The notes: generated by a model not told the origin, from the letters alone. A DNA stretch of 64,000 nt from Methanomicrobiales archaeon HGW-Methanomicrobiales-2 (GCA_002839645.1 PGYL01000005.1:1-64000), one strand, 5' to 3'. Counted from the stretch's first letter, positions 1 through 9,458 are shown. Program-made: numbers and translations.

Positions 1-592
1 ACTGTGGCTGTGTCGAAGAGGGGGCAGAGGGGGACTGTGGTTGCGTTGGGGGCGGCGTTGAGCCTTCGGTCAACTCCAGTTTGTAGATCTGCCATCCCGT
101 CTCGTTTTCAGCACTCCAGATAACAACGTTCCCGGAGATCGACGGATATCGTTCAACGACGGTATCGTTGGTCAGCAACACTTGACTGCCGGTGACAAAG
201 TCGTACAGGTTGAGATCCCACTGCCCGTTGAAGTTCTGACTCCAGACCAGTCGCCTGCCGTCGGTAAACGGATCCATTTTCTCCAGAGGATCGTCAGTCA
301 GTTGCTGCAACTGGTCGGTGGAGAGGTTGTACATGAAGAGATCGGTCTGCCCGCTGACATTGTCTACCCAGATGACAATGTCACCACCGGCACTTGGCGC
401 TGTCGGGCCGGTTATCGATGCTATTACCGCACCAGAAGTTCCTAACCAGACGGGACCCCTGGTCTCATTAACCCCCTCCGGGGGGGTCTGGTTACCCGGC
501 ATTTCTCCGATATCTGCAGCTGATACGGCTGCAAGAAGAGCAATAACAAGAAGGCCTGCAAGGGATGCAAGTCCTGTTTTCGGCATTTTCAC
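1..592 (-). CDS. Exported TolB-like repeat protein (C-terminus beyond left edge)
   Basis: The frame is open from a GTG at 592 (ATG two codons later at 586) to the window edge, with no stop. AGAGGTG lies about seven bases before the GTG, which favours it as the start. A hydrophobic signal peptide ending near A-V-S-A-A is followed by repeats of the form W-x-D/Q-N-x-x-G-x-x-D-L-x-x-Y, then a Pro/Ser/Gln-rich stretch at the edge. These look like TolB/PD40-type beta-propeller blades of a secreted or cell-surface protein. It is a paralogue of the gene at 51080-51955, which has the same architecture. The ligand or function is unknown. Only about 195 residues are visible. Confidence 0.8.
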   Translation of the reverse strand, partial: MKMPKTGLASLAGLLVIALLAAVSAADIGEMPGNQTPPEGVNETRGPVWLGTSGAVIASITGPTAPSAGGDIVIWVDNVSGQTDLFMYNLSTDQLQQLTDDPLEKMDPFTDGRRLVWSQNFNGQWDLNLYDFVTGSQVLLTNDTVVERYPSISGNVVIWSAENETGWQIYKLELTEGSTPPPTQPQSPSAPSSTQPQ

Positions 593-1165
593 GTCAATTC
601 ACCTCTGAGTTTCCCTTCTGAGCCAGAGAGTATGTCCGCATGAGGGAAGACAGAACATCTGCATGTGTCCAGGGGGACCGTTGAACGAGATGGAAGTATC
701 AGGCATTATTGAAGCATGAAAGCCGTTTTTTTGACGTTACAGGAGCAATAGACGGCGGTGTAATTATCAGGCATGCGTAGATCACCCTCATACACCCGGG
801 AGGGGAGGACATAATCGTATTTATATTTAACCAACATTATAGATCTAATGAAATCTATACCCGCGGGTCTGCTCTGGACCACTCCTCGGGCGTTTCACCA
901 GTTGCAGTCCTTCGTCGGGCAAAGAGCCGGGGGACTCGGCGTGATGGTGAAAGTAAGCAGCGGCGCCTGTGCAGGCCGGCAGCCTAGCGTCTGCGGCACC
1001 ACTCTCACCCGAAGAGCCGCAGGAGCCAGGCCGGCCCGTTGCCAGGAGTGCGGTCACGCTGAGAAGTGCCTGTCTATAGCCGCCCCGGTGCTGATCCCCA
1101 TTCAGGTCCAGGCAGACGCCGGGAGGTGAGCATTCCCGGCATCCTGTTCTGCCTCTCACCGGTGG
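593..1165. other. Intergenic region, 573 bp
   Basis: I see no convincing gene. A TATA-like tract (about 810-826) reads as AAATATAAATA on the minus strand and TATTTATATTTAA on the plus strand. If it serves the minus-strand gene ending at the left edge, the leader would be about 190 bases. The part from 845 to 1165 is GC-rich and open in several frames, but nothing in those translations resembles a known family. Confidence 0.5.
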
Positions 1166-2359
1166 TCATCCAGCCCTGCGCTGCGGTTCCGGGATCGCAG
1201 GTTCCCCTGCCGATGCCGGGAGATTCCGGAGCGGACGGAAGAATGCCCGGATCTCGCGGGCCATGAGTTCCGGGACCTCCATCGCCACGAAATGGCCGCC
1301 GTGCTCCAGCACCGTCCATCGTCGGATATCCTTTAAGTTGCGTTCCGCATACTCCCGCGGCGGAACCGGGTCGATGTCCTTCGGGGGGAGAGCGAGTCCC
1401 ACCGGGACGTCGATCCTCTGATCCGGCGCAAGCGAACCCGATACCCACTCCTCGCGGTAGCTGACGGCCCTCACCGAAGGGCCGCCCGCCCAGTAGAGCA
1501 TGATATTCGTCAACTGTTCGTCTTTTGAGAAGACCTTCTCCAGGTCTCCGTCGCTCCAGGTGCGGAACTTCTCGATGATCCAGGCAGCGTAACCGGCGGG
1601 CGAGTCGTTCAATCCGTAGGCAAGGGTCTGCGGCTTCGTGCCCTGGAGCACCGCATACGCGCCCTCGGAGAAACCCTGCGCCTGCGATCTCGCGAGGTAC
1701 TCCCGCTCGGCATCGGAGAGATCCGGGAAGTTCGCCATCATGATGGGGAAGCCGATGTCGGTGAGGTGGAGGCCGACGATCGATTCGGGGTGGCGTACGC
1801 CGAGGATCTGCGAGATCGGACTTCCTCCGTCCCCGCCCCCGGCGCCAAAACGCCGATAGCCGAGTTCTCCGGTCATCAGCCGCCAGGTCAACTCCGCAAT
1901 CTTTGCGAGCGGCTGCGCTCTGTCCGATCGCGACATGCCCGGATCGCCGATCAGCGAGGGCACGACGACGTCGAACGAGTCGGCGGCATCGCCGCCATAC
2001 GCCGCCGGATCGGTGAGCATCGGGATCAGTTTGAGGTAGCGGCAGATCGAGTCCGGCCAGCCGTGGAAGAGGACGAGCGGCATCGGGTCCGGCCCCTTCC
2101 CGCGCTCGTGGATGAACCGGATCGCCTTCCCGTCGATATCGGCGGTGTAGTGGGCGAACCGGTTCAACTCCGCTTCGCGTGCCCGCCAGTCGTAGGTGCG
2201 CAGCCAGTAGTCGACGAGCTCCTTCATGTAACGCATGTTCGTGCCGTAGTCCCAGTCCGCACCCTCGACCTCGTCGGGCCAGCGCGTGCGGGAGAGGCGG
2301 GAATGCAGGTCGTCGAGCGTCCCGGCGGGGACACTGATGGTGATCGGCCGTACGGTCAT
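1166..2359 (-). CDS. Epoxide-hydrolase-like alpha/beta hydrolase, copy 2
   Basis: This 397-residue protein has the N-terminal epoxide hydrolase (EHN) domain followed by an alpha/beta-hydrolase fold. The HGWPDS oxyanion-hole motif is at about 99-104, the putative nucleophile Asp177 sits in GGGDGG, and a C-terminal GGHF gives the catalytic His. The family opens epoxides to diols through a covalent ester on Asp. The start at 2359 is chosen because its ATG overlaps the stop of the upstream paralogue (ATGA), so the two genes are translationally coupled. The longer upstream open frame only shadows the neighbour. Compared with copy 1, the loop after VPS reads IGDPGMS instead of PGYGFS, so its substrate or activity may differ. 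Substrate unknown. Confidence 0.8.
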   Translation of the reverse strand: MTVRPITISVPAGTLDDLHSRLSRTRWPDEVEGADWDYGTNMRYMKELVDYWLRTYDWRAREAELNRFAHYTADIDGKAIRFIHERGKGPDPMPLVLFHGWPDSICRYLKLIPMLTDPAAYGGDAADSFDVVVPSLIGDPGMSRSDRAQPLAKIAELTWRLMTGELGYRRFGAGGGDGGSPISQILGVRHPESIVGLHLTDIGFPIMMANFPDLSDAEREYLARSQAQGFSEGAYAVLQGTKPQTLAYGLNDSPAGYAAWIIEKFRTWSDGDLEKVFSKDEQLTNIMLYWAGGPSVRAVSYREEWVSGSLAPDQRIDVPVGLALPPKDIDPVPPREYAERNLKDIRRWTVLEHGGHFVAMEVPELMAREIRAFFRPLRNLPASAGEPAIPEPQRRAG

Positions 2360-3534
2360 GTCGACACCCCCGGGGCCTCCCGGTGCTCCGCCCGTAGCGG
2401 CCGGAAGAACGCCCGGATATCTTGAACGAAGAGTTCCGGCTCTTCCATCGCCGTGAAATGCCCGCCCCGCGGCATCTCGGTCCAGCGCTGCACGTTCAGT
2501 CGCCGCTCCGCCCATTCGCGGGGAGGGGGGATGAAGTCTTTGGGAAAGACCGCCATCCCCACCGGGACGTCGATATGCTCCTGGAGGAACTGGAGCGGCA
2601 GAGAATGCATGTTCTCGTAGTAGAGGCGGATAGACGATCCGATCGTCTCCGTCGCCCAGTAGATCATGATATTGATGAGCAGTTCGTCTTTGCTGAAACG
2701 CCGCTCGATCTCGCCGCCGCAGTCGCTCCAGGAGCGGAATTTCTCGATGAACCACGCGGCGAGACCGGCAGGAGAGTCGGCGAGGCCGTACGCGAGCGTC
2801 TGCGGCTTCGTCGACTGCACCATGCTGTAGGCGCCCTCCTGCATCCACAACTCCTGGATAGCAGCAAGGTACCTCCTCTCGTTCTCGGAGAGGTCGGGGA
2901 TATCGGCACCGAGCGAGAAGAAGCCGACATCGGTGAGGTGGAGACCGACGACCTGCCCGGGATGCCTGAGTGCCAGGAGCTGGGAGACCCCGCTCCCGAT
3001 GTCTCCGCCTCCTGCAGCAAAGCGCTCATAGCCGAGCACGTCGGTCATCAACCGGGCCCAGAGGTCGGCGATCCGCGCCGACGTCATGCCGCGTTCGTGC
3101 GGGCGGTCGGAGAACCCGTACCCGGGCATCGACGGGACGATCACGTCGAACGCATCGGCGGGGTCGCCACCGAAGCGAGCCGGATCGGTAAGGAGCGGGA
3201 TGATCGTATGATATCGGTAGAAGGAGTCGGGCCAGCCGTGCGTGAGGATGATCGGGAGCGGCTCTTCGCCCCTGCCCCGCTCGTGGATGAAGTGGATGCC
3301 CGAGCCCGCGACTTCGGTGCGAAAATGGTGATACCGGTTCAACTCCGCTTCGCAGGTCCGCCAGTCGAACCGGTTCTGCCAGTAATCGACGATCTCCTGC
3401 ATATAGCCCAGGTTCGTCCCGTAGTCCCATCCCGCACCCTCGACCTCGTCGGGGAAGCGGGTCTCCGAGAGCCGCTCCCGGAGATCGTCGAGGACGTGCC
3501 CGGGAATATCGATGGTAAAAGAGTGAACCTCCAT
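2356..3534 (-). CDS. Epoxide-hydrolase-like alpha/beta hydrolase, copy 1
   Basis: This 392-residue paralogue of the downstream gene has an EHN domain in roughly residues 1-110, HGWPDS at 99-104, nucleophile Asp178 in GGGDIGS, and a GGHF motif near the C-terminus. The VPSMPGYGFS segment is typical of the family. It is the first gene of a coupled pair, 90 bp downstream of the histidine kinase on the same strand, so it may be co-transcribed with it. Families of this type are common in soil bacteria and unusual in methanogens, so acquisition by transfer is possible (inference). A cytoplasmic detoxification role is a guess. Confidence 0.82.
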   Translation of the reverse strand: MEVHSFTIDIPGHVLDDLRERLSETRFPDEVEGAGWDYGTNLGYMQEIVDYWQNRFDWRTCEAELNRYHHFRTEVAGSGIHFIHERGRGEEPLPIILTHGWPDSFYRYHTIIPLLTDPARFGGDPADAFDVIVPSMPGYGFSDRPHERGMTSARIADLWARLMTDVLGYERFAAGGGDIGSGVSQLLALRHPGQVVGLHLTDVGFFSLGADIPDLSENERRYLAAIQELWMQEGAYSMVQSTKPQTLAYGLADSPAGLAAWFIEKFRSWSDCGGEIERRFSKDELLINIMIYWATETIGSSIRLYYENMHSLPLQFLQEHIDVPVGMAVFPKDFIPPPREWAERRLNVQRWTEMPRGGHFTAMEEPELFVQDIRAFFRPLRAEHREAPGVST

Positions 3535-3624
3535 GCGGGGATTACTGAAAACAAAGGTAATAGTTCTTTCGCGCAGTCGTTTTGCGTGGTCTGGACGGAG
3601 GAACCAGGCAAAAGGCCCATAATC

Positions 3625-6600
3625 TTATTCCCGGACGGCTGAAGCCTTCTTCAGCGTGAACAGAAATGCCGCCCCCTGCTCCGGATGTCCGGGGACCCGG
3701 TCCTCGACCCAGACCTTCCCCCCGTAGCGGTCGATCAGGATCTGCACCAGGTAGAGGCCGAGGCCTTCCCCGACGCCCCGTCTTTTCTGCTCGTATCGAT
3801 GGAAGATCGCCTCCTTCTGGTCGTCCGGCACGCCCGGGCCGGTATCCTCGACCGAAACGCGGACAAACCCGTCCGCATCTTTCGTCCGGATCGTGATCTC
3901 GACATCGGGACCACCGTGCTTCACGGCGTTGCCGATCAGGTTTGCGAAGACTTCCGGGAGGAGGTCGTCGGCAAGAATCGGTCCAGGGGCACTTTCGTAG
4001 CGGATGCTGCTCCCGGGGTAGTGGCTGATCTCGTCGTTGATGACCGTATCGAGGTCAAGCTGCCTGATCTCCGGCGATCCTGCATGGATCCGGCGGATGG
4101 TGGAGACGGTCCCGAGGATCTCGATGCTCTTATCGATGCTGCGCTTGAGTTTCTCCATATATGTGGCAGCATCCCCCGAGAGCATGCCGAGGAGCAGGTC
4201 GGCATAGAGGTTCGCGACGTTCTCGGTGTTCCCGATATCGTGGGTCAGGATATCGAGGTACAGGTTCGCCTCCCGGTGAGCGGCCTCAAGATCCCGGTGT
4301 ATCCGGGCGAGCTCCCTGGTATGGCGCAGAAGTACTTCCTCCGACTGTTTGCGCTCCGTAATGTCATCAAAAGTGATGAAGACCTCATACGGCCTCTCCT
4401 CCCCTTCCCTGAACTGGGGTACGGTGTTGATGAGGATCCACCGGTAGTCGCGCTCTTCCGGGCGATAGATGCCCATGACCGCGTCCCTGACCGGTCTTCC
4501 GGTCCTTGCCGTCACCATCGAGGGGTGTTCCTCTGCCGGGTATGGTGAGCCATCTTCGTGGACTGTCCGCAGATGTGCGTGGATCGCATCGATATTCCCG
4601 ATCTCTTCCCCCGCAACACCCAGAAGTCTGCCTGCTGCCGGGTTCATGGCAGTCACGGTACCGTCGGGGCTCTGGATGGCGACGCCCACCGGTATGCCCT
4701 CAAAGATGGTCCGGAACCTCTCCTCGCTCTTCTGCAGCGCTTCCAGGGCACGTATACGGTCGGTAACGTCTGTCAGCGAGAGGACAAAACCCAGTATCCT
4801 TCCAGCCGCACCCTTCACCGGAACAAGGCTCCAGTCCCAGTAGGTCACCCCGTCGCGAAAGAGCTCCGGGTACGCGAACGGCATCGCGTAGCACCGGAAC
4901 GGTTCCCCGGTCTCTCTCACCCGCTCAAATACCCCCCGGGTCTCAACATCCGGGAAGAGGTCGAACTGGTTTTTACCGATCAACTCCTCCGCGGTATAGC
5001 CCGAGTCGGAGACATATGCAGGGTTCACCCGGACGAACCGGAACTTATCGTCAAGGTAGGCAATGTGGACATCGGTGTTGTCCATGATGGTCAGGAGCAG
5101 GTCACGCTCCTGCTCCAGGGATGCTGCCAGGCGCCGGTTCTCCAGTAGCAGCCGGCGTTGCTCCTTTTCCACCCGTTTACGCATCAATGCCTCGGCGATG
5201 ACCGGGGCCACGGCCTCTACGGCAACAAGATCGTCCCCGGCGTAACCACCCTCCTTATTCCCAAGCCCCACCATGCCGATGACGGTGCCGTTATAGATCA
5301 GGGGGACACCCAGGAATGCTGTAAGAGGCGGATGGCCTTCCGGCACGCCGATGCTGTCCGGGTGCGAGGACGGGTCGTTCGTACAGAGCGATCTCCCGTT
5401 CATCAGCACACGCCCGTAAATACCGTGAACGGCCATACCGGTCGGAACGGGCATCCGGCAGGCGGACCAGCCCGGATTGCTGATGGTGAGTGTGTCCAGG
5501 CGATCTTCTTTGTTTAACTCGGCGATGAACCCGAACCTGCTGTTCGTAATCTCTTCGGCAACGGTGAGGCAGACGCTCCCGAGTTCTTCTTCCGTATCGA
5601 TGGTGAGCGTCTCCTGTAATATCCGGTTTACCCCTTTCAGGATTGCACTGCTCTTCTGGAGCGCCTCTTGTGCCTGTTTACGCTCCGTGATATCGTGAAC
5701 GAGCCCGCTCCGGAAGAGAGGACGACCCTGTGCATCCCGGGTTACGATGAGATGGTCCGAAAGCCAGCGGTACCGGCCGTCTTTCACCCGGAACCGATAC
5801 TCAAGGTTTCCGCTGCCTGACGCGGCTGCATCTGCAAGTGCCGCCTCAACCGATGCGCGATCCTCAGGATGAATGCGTGCCGTAACCTCTTGGACACTCA
5901 TCGCACGCATCTCGTCTGCGGAAAAACCGGTGATCTTCTCGATCACCGGACTCATGTAGTCATACCGATCGGTCTTGAGGTCGCGCCGGTATGCCGCATC
6001 GAGGGAGTTCTCAAGGACCGCCCGAAACCGTTCTTCGCTCCCCCGCAACGCCTCCTCTCCCCGTCTGCGTTCTGTGTCGTCGTGGATATACTCCACAACC
6101 TCAAACACCTCGCCGTCCGCATCTCTTCGTCCGACCACGTTCTCCACGGCATAGATGAGGGTGCCATCCTTTCGCCTCCGCGTTCCGGTCTTGCTCTCTA
6201 TCTTTCCTTCACCGGTGAGGCGCCTCAGGAGTTCGTCTCTCTCCTCGGGGGATACGTAGGTCTCTCTGATATCGGCGTTCTGCGCCTCATCAACCGAAGA
6301 AAATCCAAATATTCTGGCAAATGCCTGATTACAGGCGAGTATCCGGCCATTGTGGGCCGTGACGACATCCCCGGTTAAATCATCCTCAAAGAGCCGCCGG
6401 TACCGCTCTTCGCTCTTCCGGAGTGCCTCGTGCACCTGCCGCCACTCCCCGACATCCACGACGTGGGCAATGAGCCCCCGGACCTGCCCGGACTCGTCGC
6501 GGTCGGGGGTATACGTCACGTGCACGAGACGCGGTCCACTCACGCGGTACGGGACTTCCTCCTCAAAGGTGACCTCCTCCCCGGAGAGCGCCCGTTCCAG

Positions 6601-7194
6601 ATACGGCCTGATTGCCTGCCAGGCCTCCTCGCCGAGGACGTCCCGGACCTGCCGCCCTTCTATCTCCCCGACAGCGCGGCCGAACCACTCTTCGTAGGCT
6701 CTGTTCACCCGGCGGTACCGGCAGTCGGCGTCGATATACGAGATCGGCCAGGGCTCTACATCCATGATCCGCCGGATCAGGGTCTCCCGGTCGCGGAGTT
6801 CGGCCGTATCCGAAGAGAGGATGACCCTGTACCGGACAACGCCGTCCCGATCCCGGACGGACACCGTTCTCACGGGTAGGGAGGCGTGTGCGTTGCTATG
6901 GATCACCTTCCCCGAAGACGCGTCAGCGATGGCGACACCCACCGGCATCTCGTCGATCACCGCCTTTAACAGGAGCCGCTCCTGGAATTCGCGGTTCTGC
7001 CGGGCAAGTGTCTCGATGCCTTCGGTGAGGGTTCGGACGGCCTCCTCTGTCTCTGTATCTGCCTTATCTCCGGCGAGGGTCCGCAGGCAGTAGTACAGGT
7101 GTTGTATCAGGTCCGCAGCGGCCGGTTCTGTCTCCGACCCCTCTTTTGGGGTTTCACCGGACAGTAATGCTTTTTTTGCCTTATTTCCGGACAT
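3625..7194 (-). CDS. Multi-PAS/GAF sensor histidine kinase
   Basis: This 1189-residue cytoplasmic kinase has no clear membrane segment. Order: an N-terminal helical/degenerate PAS region (1-130), PAS (about 140-250), PAS (about 265-375), PAS_3-type (about 390-505), GAF (about 520-675), PAS (about 700-815), PAS (about 825-950), dimerisation helix with phosphoacceptor His985 in DILTHDIGN, and a HATPase_c domain with N box (LIGNAVKHG), DTGPGVP and GEGLGLYLV. Coiled linkers ending in SEERF/ITERK separate the PAS units. It probably senses redox or small ligands and autophosphorylates. No response regulator is adjacent. The last 220 residues closely match those of the kinase at 27983-29419. Confidence 0.93.
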   Translation of the reverse strand: MSGNKAKKALLSGETPKEGSETEPAAADLIQHLYYCLRTLAGDKADTETEEAVRTLTEGIETLARQNREFQERLLLKAVIDEMPVGVAIADASSGKVIHSNAHASLPVRTVSVRDRDGVVRYRVILSSDTAELRDRETLIRRIMDVEPWPISYIDADCRYRRVNRAYEEWFGRAVGEIEGRQVRDVLGEEAWQAIRPYLERALSGEEVTFEEEVPYRVSGPRLVHVTYTPDRDESGQVRGLIAHVVDVGEWRQVHEALRKSEERYRRLFEDDLTGDVVTAHNGRILACNQAFARIFGFSSVDEAQNADIRETYVSPEERDELLRRLTGEGKIESKTGTRRRKDGTLIYAVENVVGRRDADGEVFEVVEYIHDDTERRRGEEALRGSEERFRAVLENSLDAAYRRDLKTDRYDYMSPVIEKITGFSADEMRAMSVQEVTARIHPEDRASVEAALADAAASGSGNLEYRFRVKDGRYRWLSDHLIVTRDAQGRPLFRSGLVHDITERKQAQEALQKSSAILKGVNRILQETLTIDTEEELGSVCLTVAEEITNSRFGFIAELNKEDRLDTLTISNPGWSACRMPVPTGMAVHGIYGRVLMNGRSLCTNDPSSHPDSIGVPEGHPPLTAFLGVPLIYNGTVIGMVGLGNKEGGYAGDDLVAVEAVAPVIAEALMRKRVEKEQRRLLLENRRLAASLEQERDLLLTIMDNTDVHIAYLDDKFRFVRVNPAYVSDSGYTAEELIGKNQFDLFPDVETRGVFERVRETGEPFRCYAMPFAYPELFRDGVTYWDWSLVPVKGAAGRILGFVLSLTDVTDRIRALEALQKSEERFRTIFEGIPVGVAIQSPDGTVTAMNPAAGRLLGVAGEEIGNIDAIHAHLRTVHEDGSPYPAEEHPSMVTARTGRPVRDAVMGIYRPEERDYRWILINTVPQFREGEERPYEVFITFDDITERKQSEEVLLRHTRELARIHRDLEAAHREANLYLDILTHDIGNTENVANLYADLLLGMLSGDAATYMEKLKRSIDKSIEILGTVSTIRRIHAGSPEIRQLDLDTVINDEISHYPGSSIRYESAPGPILADDLLPEVFANLIGNAVKHGGPDVEITIRTKDADGFVRVSVEDTGPGVPDDQKEAIFHRYEQKRRGVGEGLGLYLVQILIDRYGGKVWVEDRVPGHPEQGAAFLFTLKKASAVRE

Positions 7195-7595
7195 GACAGG
7201 TCCTTGCAGCCCCGGGGCCGTTACAGGATTCCGGAAAACTGCTGATGTATCAACTGGTGTCCATGACGATCGATTCGGGCGAGCGTGATGCCTTCGGGTG
7301 CTGAGAGGGCAGACACATTATATTTCCTGATGCAAATATTACTATCTGCACGCAATGGCTCTCCAGAGTGCGTTATCTTCGGCGTCCCCTCTGCAGAATC
7401 GGGTGGATACGCTCCTCCTCGGATATTTTATCCTTGCTGGAGACGTTATATCCTTCGGATTTTTCCGCGCGAGCGCCTGACGGTTCACGGTCGGGTGCGG
7501 ACTAGATAGAGATGCGTTTCGACTCCTTGAATTTTAATGAGAAATCGCTAGAAACGCAAATTATCCTGTTATTATGACAATAACAGGGAAACAGA
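7195..7595. other. Intergenic region between kinase and tRNA-Asn
   Basis: This 401-bp gap has no supported gene. On the minus strand an AAATATAATG tract near 7316-7326 could be the TATA box of the histidine kinase, giving a leader of about 100 bases. Next to the tRNA end lie two nested inverted repeats: GCGTTTC (7514-7520) pairing with GAAACGC (7551-7557), and a tighter hairpin at 7565-7587. Confidence 0.45.
7565..7587 (-). terminator. Hairpin downstream of tRNA-Asn
   Basis: CCTGTTATT and AATAACAGG form a perfect nine-base inverted repeat around a five-base loop, starting nine bases after the tRNA 3' end on the minus strand. It could act in tRNA 3' processing or termination. There is no long T tract directly after it, so the terminator label is tentative. 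Confidence 0.4.
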
Positions 7596-7668
7596 CGCCG
7601 CCAACAGGACTCGAACCTGTGACATGCTGGTTAACAGCCAGCCACTCTACCAACTGAGTTATGGCGGC
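7596..7668 (-). tRNA. tRNA-Asn (anticodon GTT)
   Basis: This is a 73-nt cloverleaf on the minus strand. The acceptor GCCGCCA pairs with TGGCGGC, the D-arm is ACTC/GAGT, the anticodon stem GCTGG/CCAGC encloses loop CTGTTAA with anticodon GTT, and the T-arm ACAGG-TTCGAGT-CCTGT is canonical. The discriminator base is G and CCA is not encoded. There is no intron. A TTTAATAC tract near 7700-7708 is a plausible promoter. No integrase or duplicated tRNA end was seen. Confidence 0.97.
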
Positions 7669-7703
7669 AAACAAGTGCTCTATAATGTCTTGCCTGAATC
7701 GTA

Positions 7704-8003
7704 TTAAACGTTACGGGGGTTTTCCTTCTTGATGGTCTCAAGAAGGCCGATCAACTCGTCGACCTCGCCCTCCAGGCCGTCGAGGAGGTCGTCTGCGAGT
7801 GCTGTCGCCACCGCACCGGCCGGGGACGCGCGGATATACCCCTCCTGCTCGAGGATCCGCAGCGAGTAGCGGACCCGGTGGTAGGGGAGGTCCAGGACCT
7901 CGGAGAGCTTCATGATGCCGATGGGCTGGTGCTCCACGACCGCCCGGATCACCTCAAGATGCCTTGAGACGAGTTCGATCTCGGATTTGAGTTTTGCGAG
8001 CAT
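7704..8003 (-). CDS. Small winged-helix DNA-binding protein
   Basis: This 99-residue protein has a helix-turn-helix core around residues 28-58 (IGIMKLSEVLDLPYHRVRYSLRILEQEGYI), followed by a basic wing and an acidic C-terminal helix (EGEVDELIGLLETI). The layout matches small archaeal winged-helix regulators. It lies between tRNA-Asn and a small membrane protein on the same strand, 34 bp after the latter's stop, so the two may form an operon. Target unknown. Confidence 0.72.
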   Translation of the reverse strand: MLAKLKSEIELVSRHLEVIRAVVEHQPIGIMKLSEVLDLPYHRVRYSLRILEQEGYIRASPAGAVATALADDLLDGLEGEVDELIGLLETIKKENPRNV

Positions 8004-8037
8004 GCATCCGCCTGCAGAGAGTATGGGTTCACGCGCA

Positions 8038-8274
8038 TTACGGCTGTTCGCGCAGCCAGGCCTTCGTCAGGAAGTAATGCTTCCGGAACGAGAGGGAGAA
8101 GGCCACCCCGACGGCGACGAGGAGGATGCCGATCGCAAGGCCAATGGTTCCTTCAGGCGCGAACCGCAAGAGGACGAAGACGGCCATGGCGAAACAGAGG
8201 ACGATGATGTTCAGCATGACCGTCAGTATGATGAACCTGCCCTTGAAGGCCTGTCTGGTTGCCTCATCCATCAT
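8038..8274 (-). CDS. Small two-helix membrane protein
   Basis: The protein is 78 residues with two predicted transmembrane helices (about 15-38 and 44-62) joined by a short loop, and a charged C-terminus (FRKHYFLTKAWLREQP). I do not recognise the family. It is upstream of the winged-helix gene on the same strand and divergent from the M24 peptidase at 8331, with only 56 bp between starts. A membrane partner of the regulator is possible but unproven. Confidence 0.6.
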   Translation of the reverse strand: MMDEATRQAFKGRFIILTVMLNIIVLCFAMAVFVLLRFAPEGTIGLAIGILLVAVGVAFSLSFRKHYFLTKAWLREQP

Positions 8275-8330
8275 TCATACTTGAACGCGGTGGTAAAAGT
8301 ACTTGTGGTTTCAACGAAAGAGTGGGTAAG

Positions 8331-9458
8331 ATGAACGGACTGGATTCTGCTATCCGGGACGCCGGAGCAGCAGCATACGCGGCATACGGATCGTCTGCGG
8401 ACGCCAACGTGCGCTACCTCACCCGGTTCCACACCACCGACCCCGTGGTCTACGTGGCAAAGCCGGGCGAGCGCGGGATGATCGTCGTCCCGCAGATGGA
8501 ACACGAACGGGCGGTCCGTGAATCGACGGCGGCGGTCGCCACCCGCGCCGATGCCGGCTACCTCGAATACATCAAGGCCGGAGAGCCGCGCTGGCGGGCG
8601 ACCGCCCACATGATCGCCGACCTCGCCGGCGGCCCCATCCTCGTCCCCGCAACCTTCCCTCTCGCCCTCGCCCGGGAACTCGAGTCTTTCCGTCCGGTCC
8701 TCCTTGATACCGGAGCGGTCGAGGGGATGCGGGCGGTCAAGACGCCGGAGGAGATCGAGTGGATACGCTCGGTGCAGCGGGTCACCGAAGCAGCGATGGA
8801 GCAGGGGATCGCGCTCATCCGGACCTCCGTCCCGCGGGGCGGCGTCCTCCACCGGGACGGCCGGCCCCTCACCTCCGAGGCGGTCCGTGCGGAGATGCAC
8901 GCCTACCTGCTCGCCCACGGGTGCCGGGGGACCGATACCATCGTCTCCTGCGGCCCCGATACCGCCCTCCCGCACAGCCCCGGCACCGGACCGCTCCGGG
9001 AGGACGAACCGATCGTCATCGACATCTACCCGCAGGACGAGCTGACCGGTTACCACGCCGACATGACCCGGACGGTCGTGAAGGGCGAGCCGACCCCCGC
9101 GATCCGGGAGATGTACGACGCCGTCCGCGACGCAAAGGCTCTCGGCATATCGATGGTCCGTGCCGGGGCCGCCGGCGCCGACCTCTACCGCGCAACAGTC
9201 GAGTTCTTCCGCGACCGCGGCTACGAGAGCGATATGCGGGGGTTCACCCACAGCCTCGGCCACGGCGTCGGGCTCGAGGTGCACGAAGAGCCATCGCTCG
9301 GACCCCAGGGAGGAGTGCTCGCCGCAGGAAACGTCGTCACCATCGAGCCGGGGCTCTACTACCCCGGGACCGGCGGCGTCCGCCTGGAGGATATGGGCGC
9401 GGTGACACCGACCGGCTTTGACCGGTTCACCCAATACGAAGAGGAGCTCACGTTATGA
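8331..9458 (+). CDS. M24 family metallopeptidase (Xaa-Pro dipeptidase-like)
   Basis: This is a 375-residue pita-bread-fold aminopeptidase with an N-terminal creatinase-type domain (about 1-135) and a C-terminal catalytic domain. The five metal ligands are all visible: Asp231, Asp244 (YHADMT), His311 (LGHGVG), Glu339 (IEPGLYY) and Glu353 (RLEDMG). The ATG at 8331 is preferred because the protein then begins like other family members. A further in-frame extension to 8259 runs into the divergent gene. It overlaps the start of the methionine aminopeptidase gene by four bases (ATGA), so the two peptidases are coupled. It probably cleaves Xaa-Pro peptides in the cytoplasm. Confidence 0.88.
   Translation: MNGLDSAIRDAGAAAYAAYGSSADANVRYLTRFHTTDPVVYVAKPGERGMIVVPQMEHERAVRESTAAVATRADAGYLEYIKAGEPRWRATAHMIADLAGGPILVPATFPLALARELESFRPVLLDTGAVEGMRAVKTPEEIEWIRSVQRVTEAAMEQGIALIRTSVPRGGVLHRDGRPLTSEAVRAEMHAYLLAHGCRGTDTIVSCGPDTALPHSPGTGPLREDEPIVIDIYPQDELTGYHADMTRTVVKGEPTPAIREMYDAVRDAKALGISMVRAGAAGADLYRATVEFFRDRGYESDMRGFTHSLGHGVGLEVHEEPSLGPQGGVLAAGNVVTIEPGLYYPGTGGVRLEDMGAVTPTGFDRFTQYEEELTL

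Noticed and set aside
845-1159. Possible small genes on either strand
   Set aside because: Both frames are Arg/Gly/Ser/Pro-rich with no ribosome binding site or family resemblance.
1900-1990. Frameshift in the second epoxide hydrolase near the changed VPS loop
   Set aside because: The frame is continuous, flanking blocks align with one residue difference, and alternative frames do not restore the usual PGYGFS.
2360-2848. N-terminal extension of the second epoxide-hydrolase gene
   Set aside because: The frame continues upstream, but it runs inside the first copy in another frame. The ATG at 2359 with ATGA coupling aligns with the paralogue's start.
7500-7700. tRNA-associated integration site
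   Set aside because: tRNA-Asn is a common integration target, but there is no integrase, no repeated tRNA 3' end and no shift in gene content beside it.
8271-9434. 387-codon open frame on the minus strand
   Set aside because: It is antisense to the M24 peptidase, which keeps all five metal ligands.
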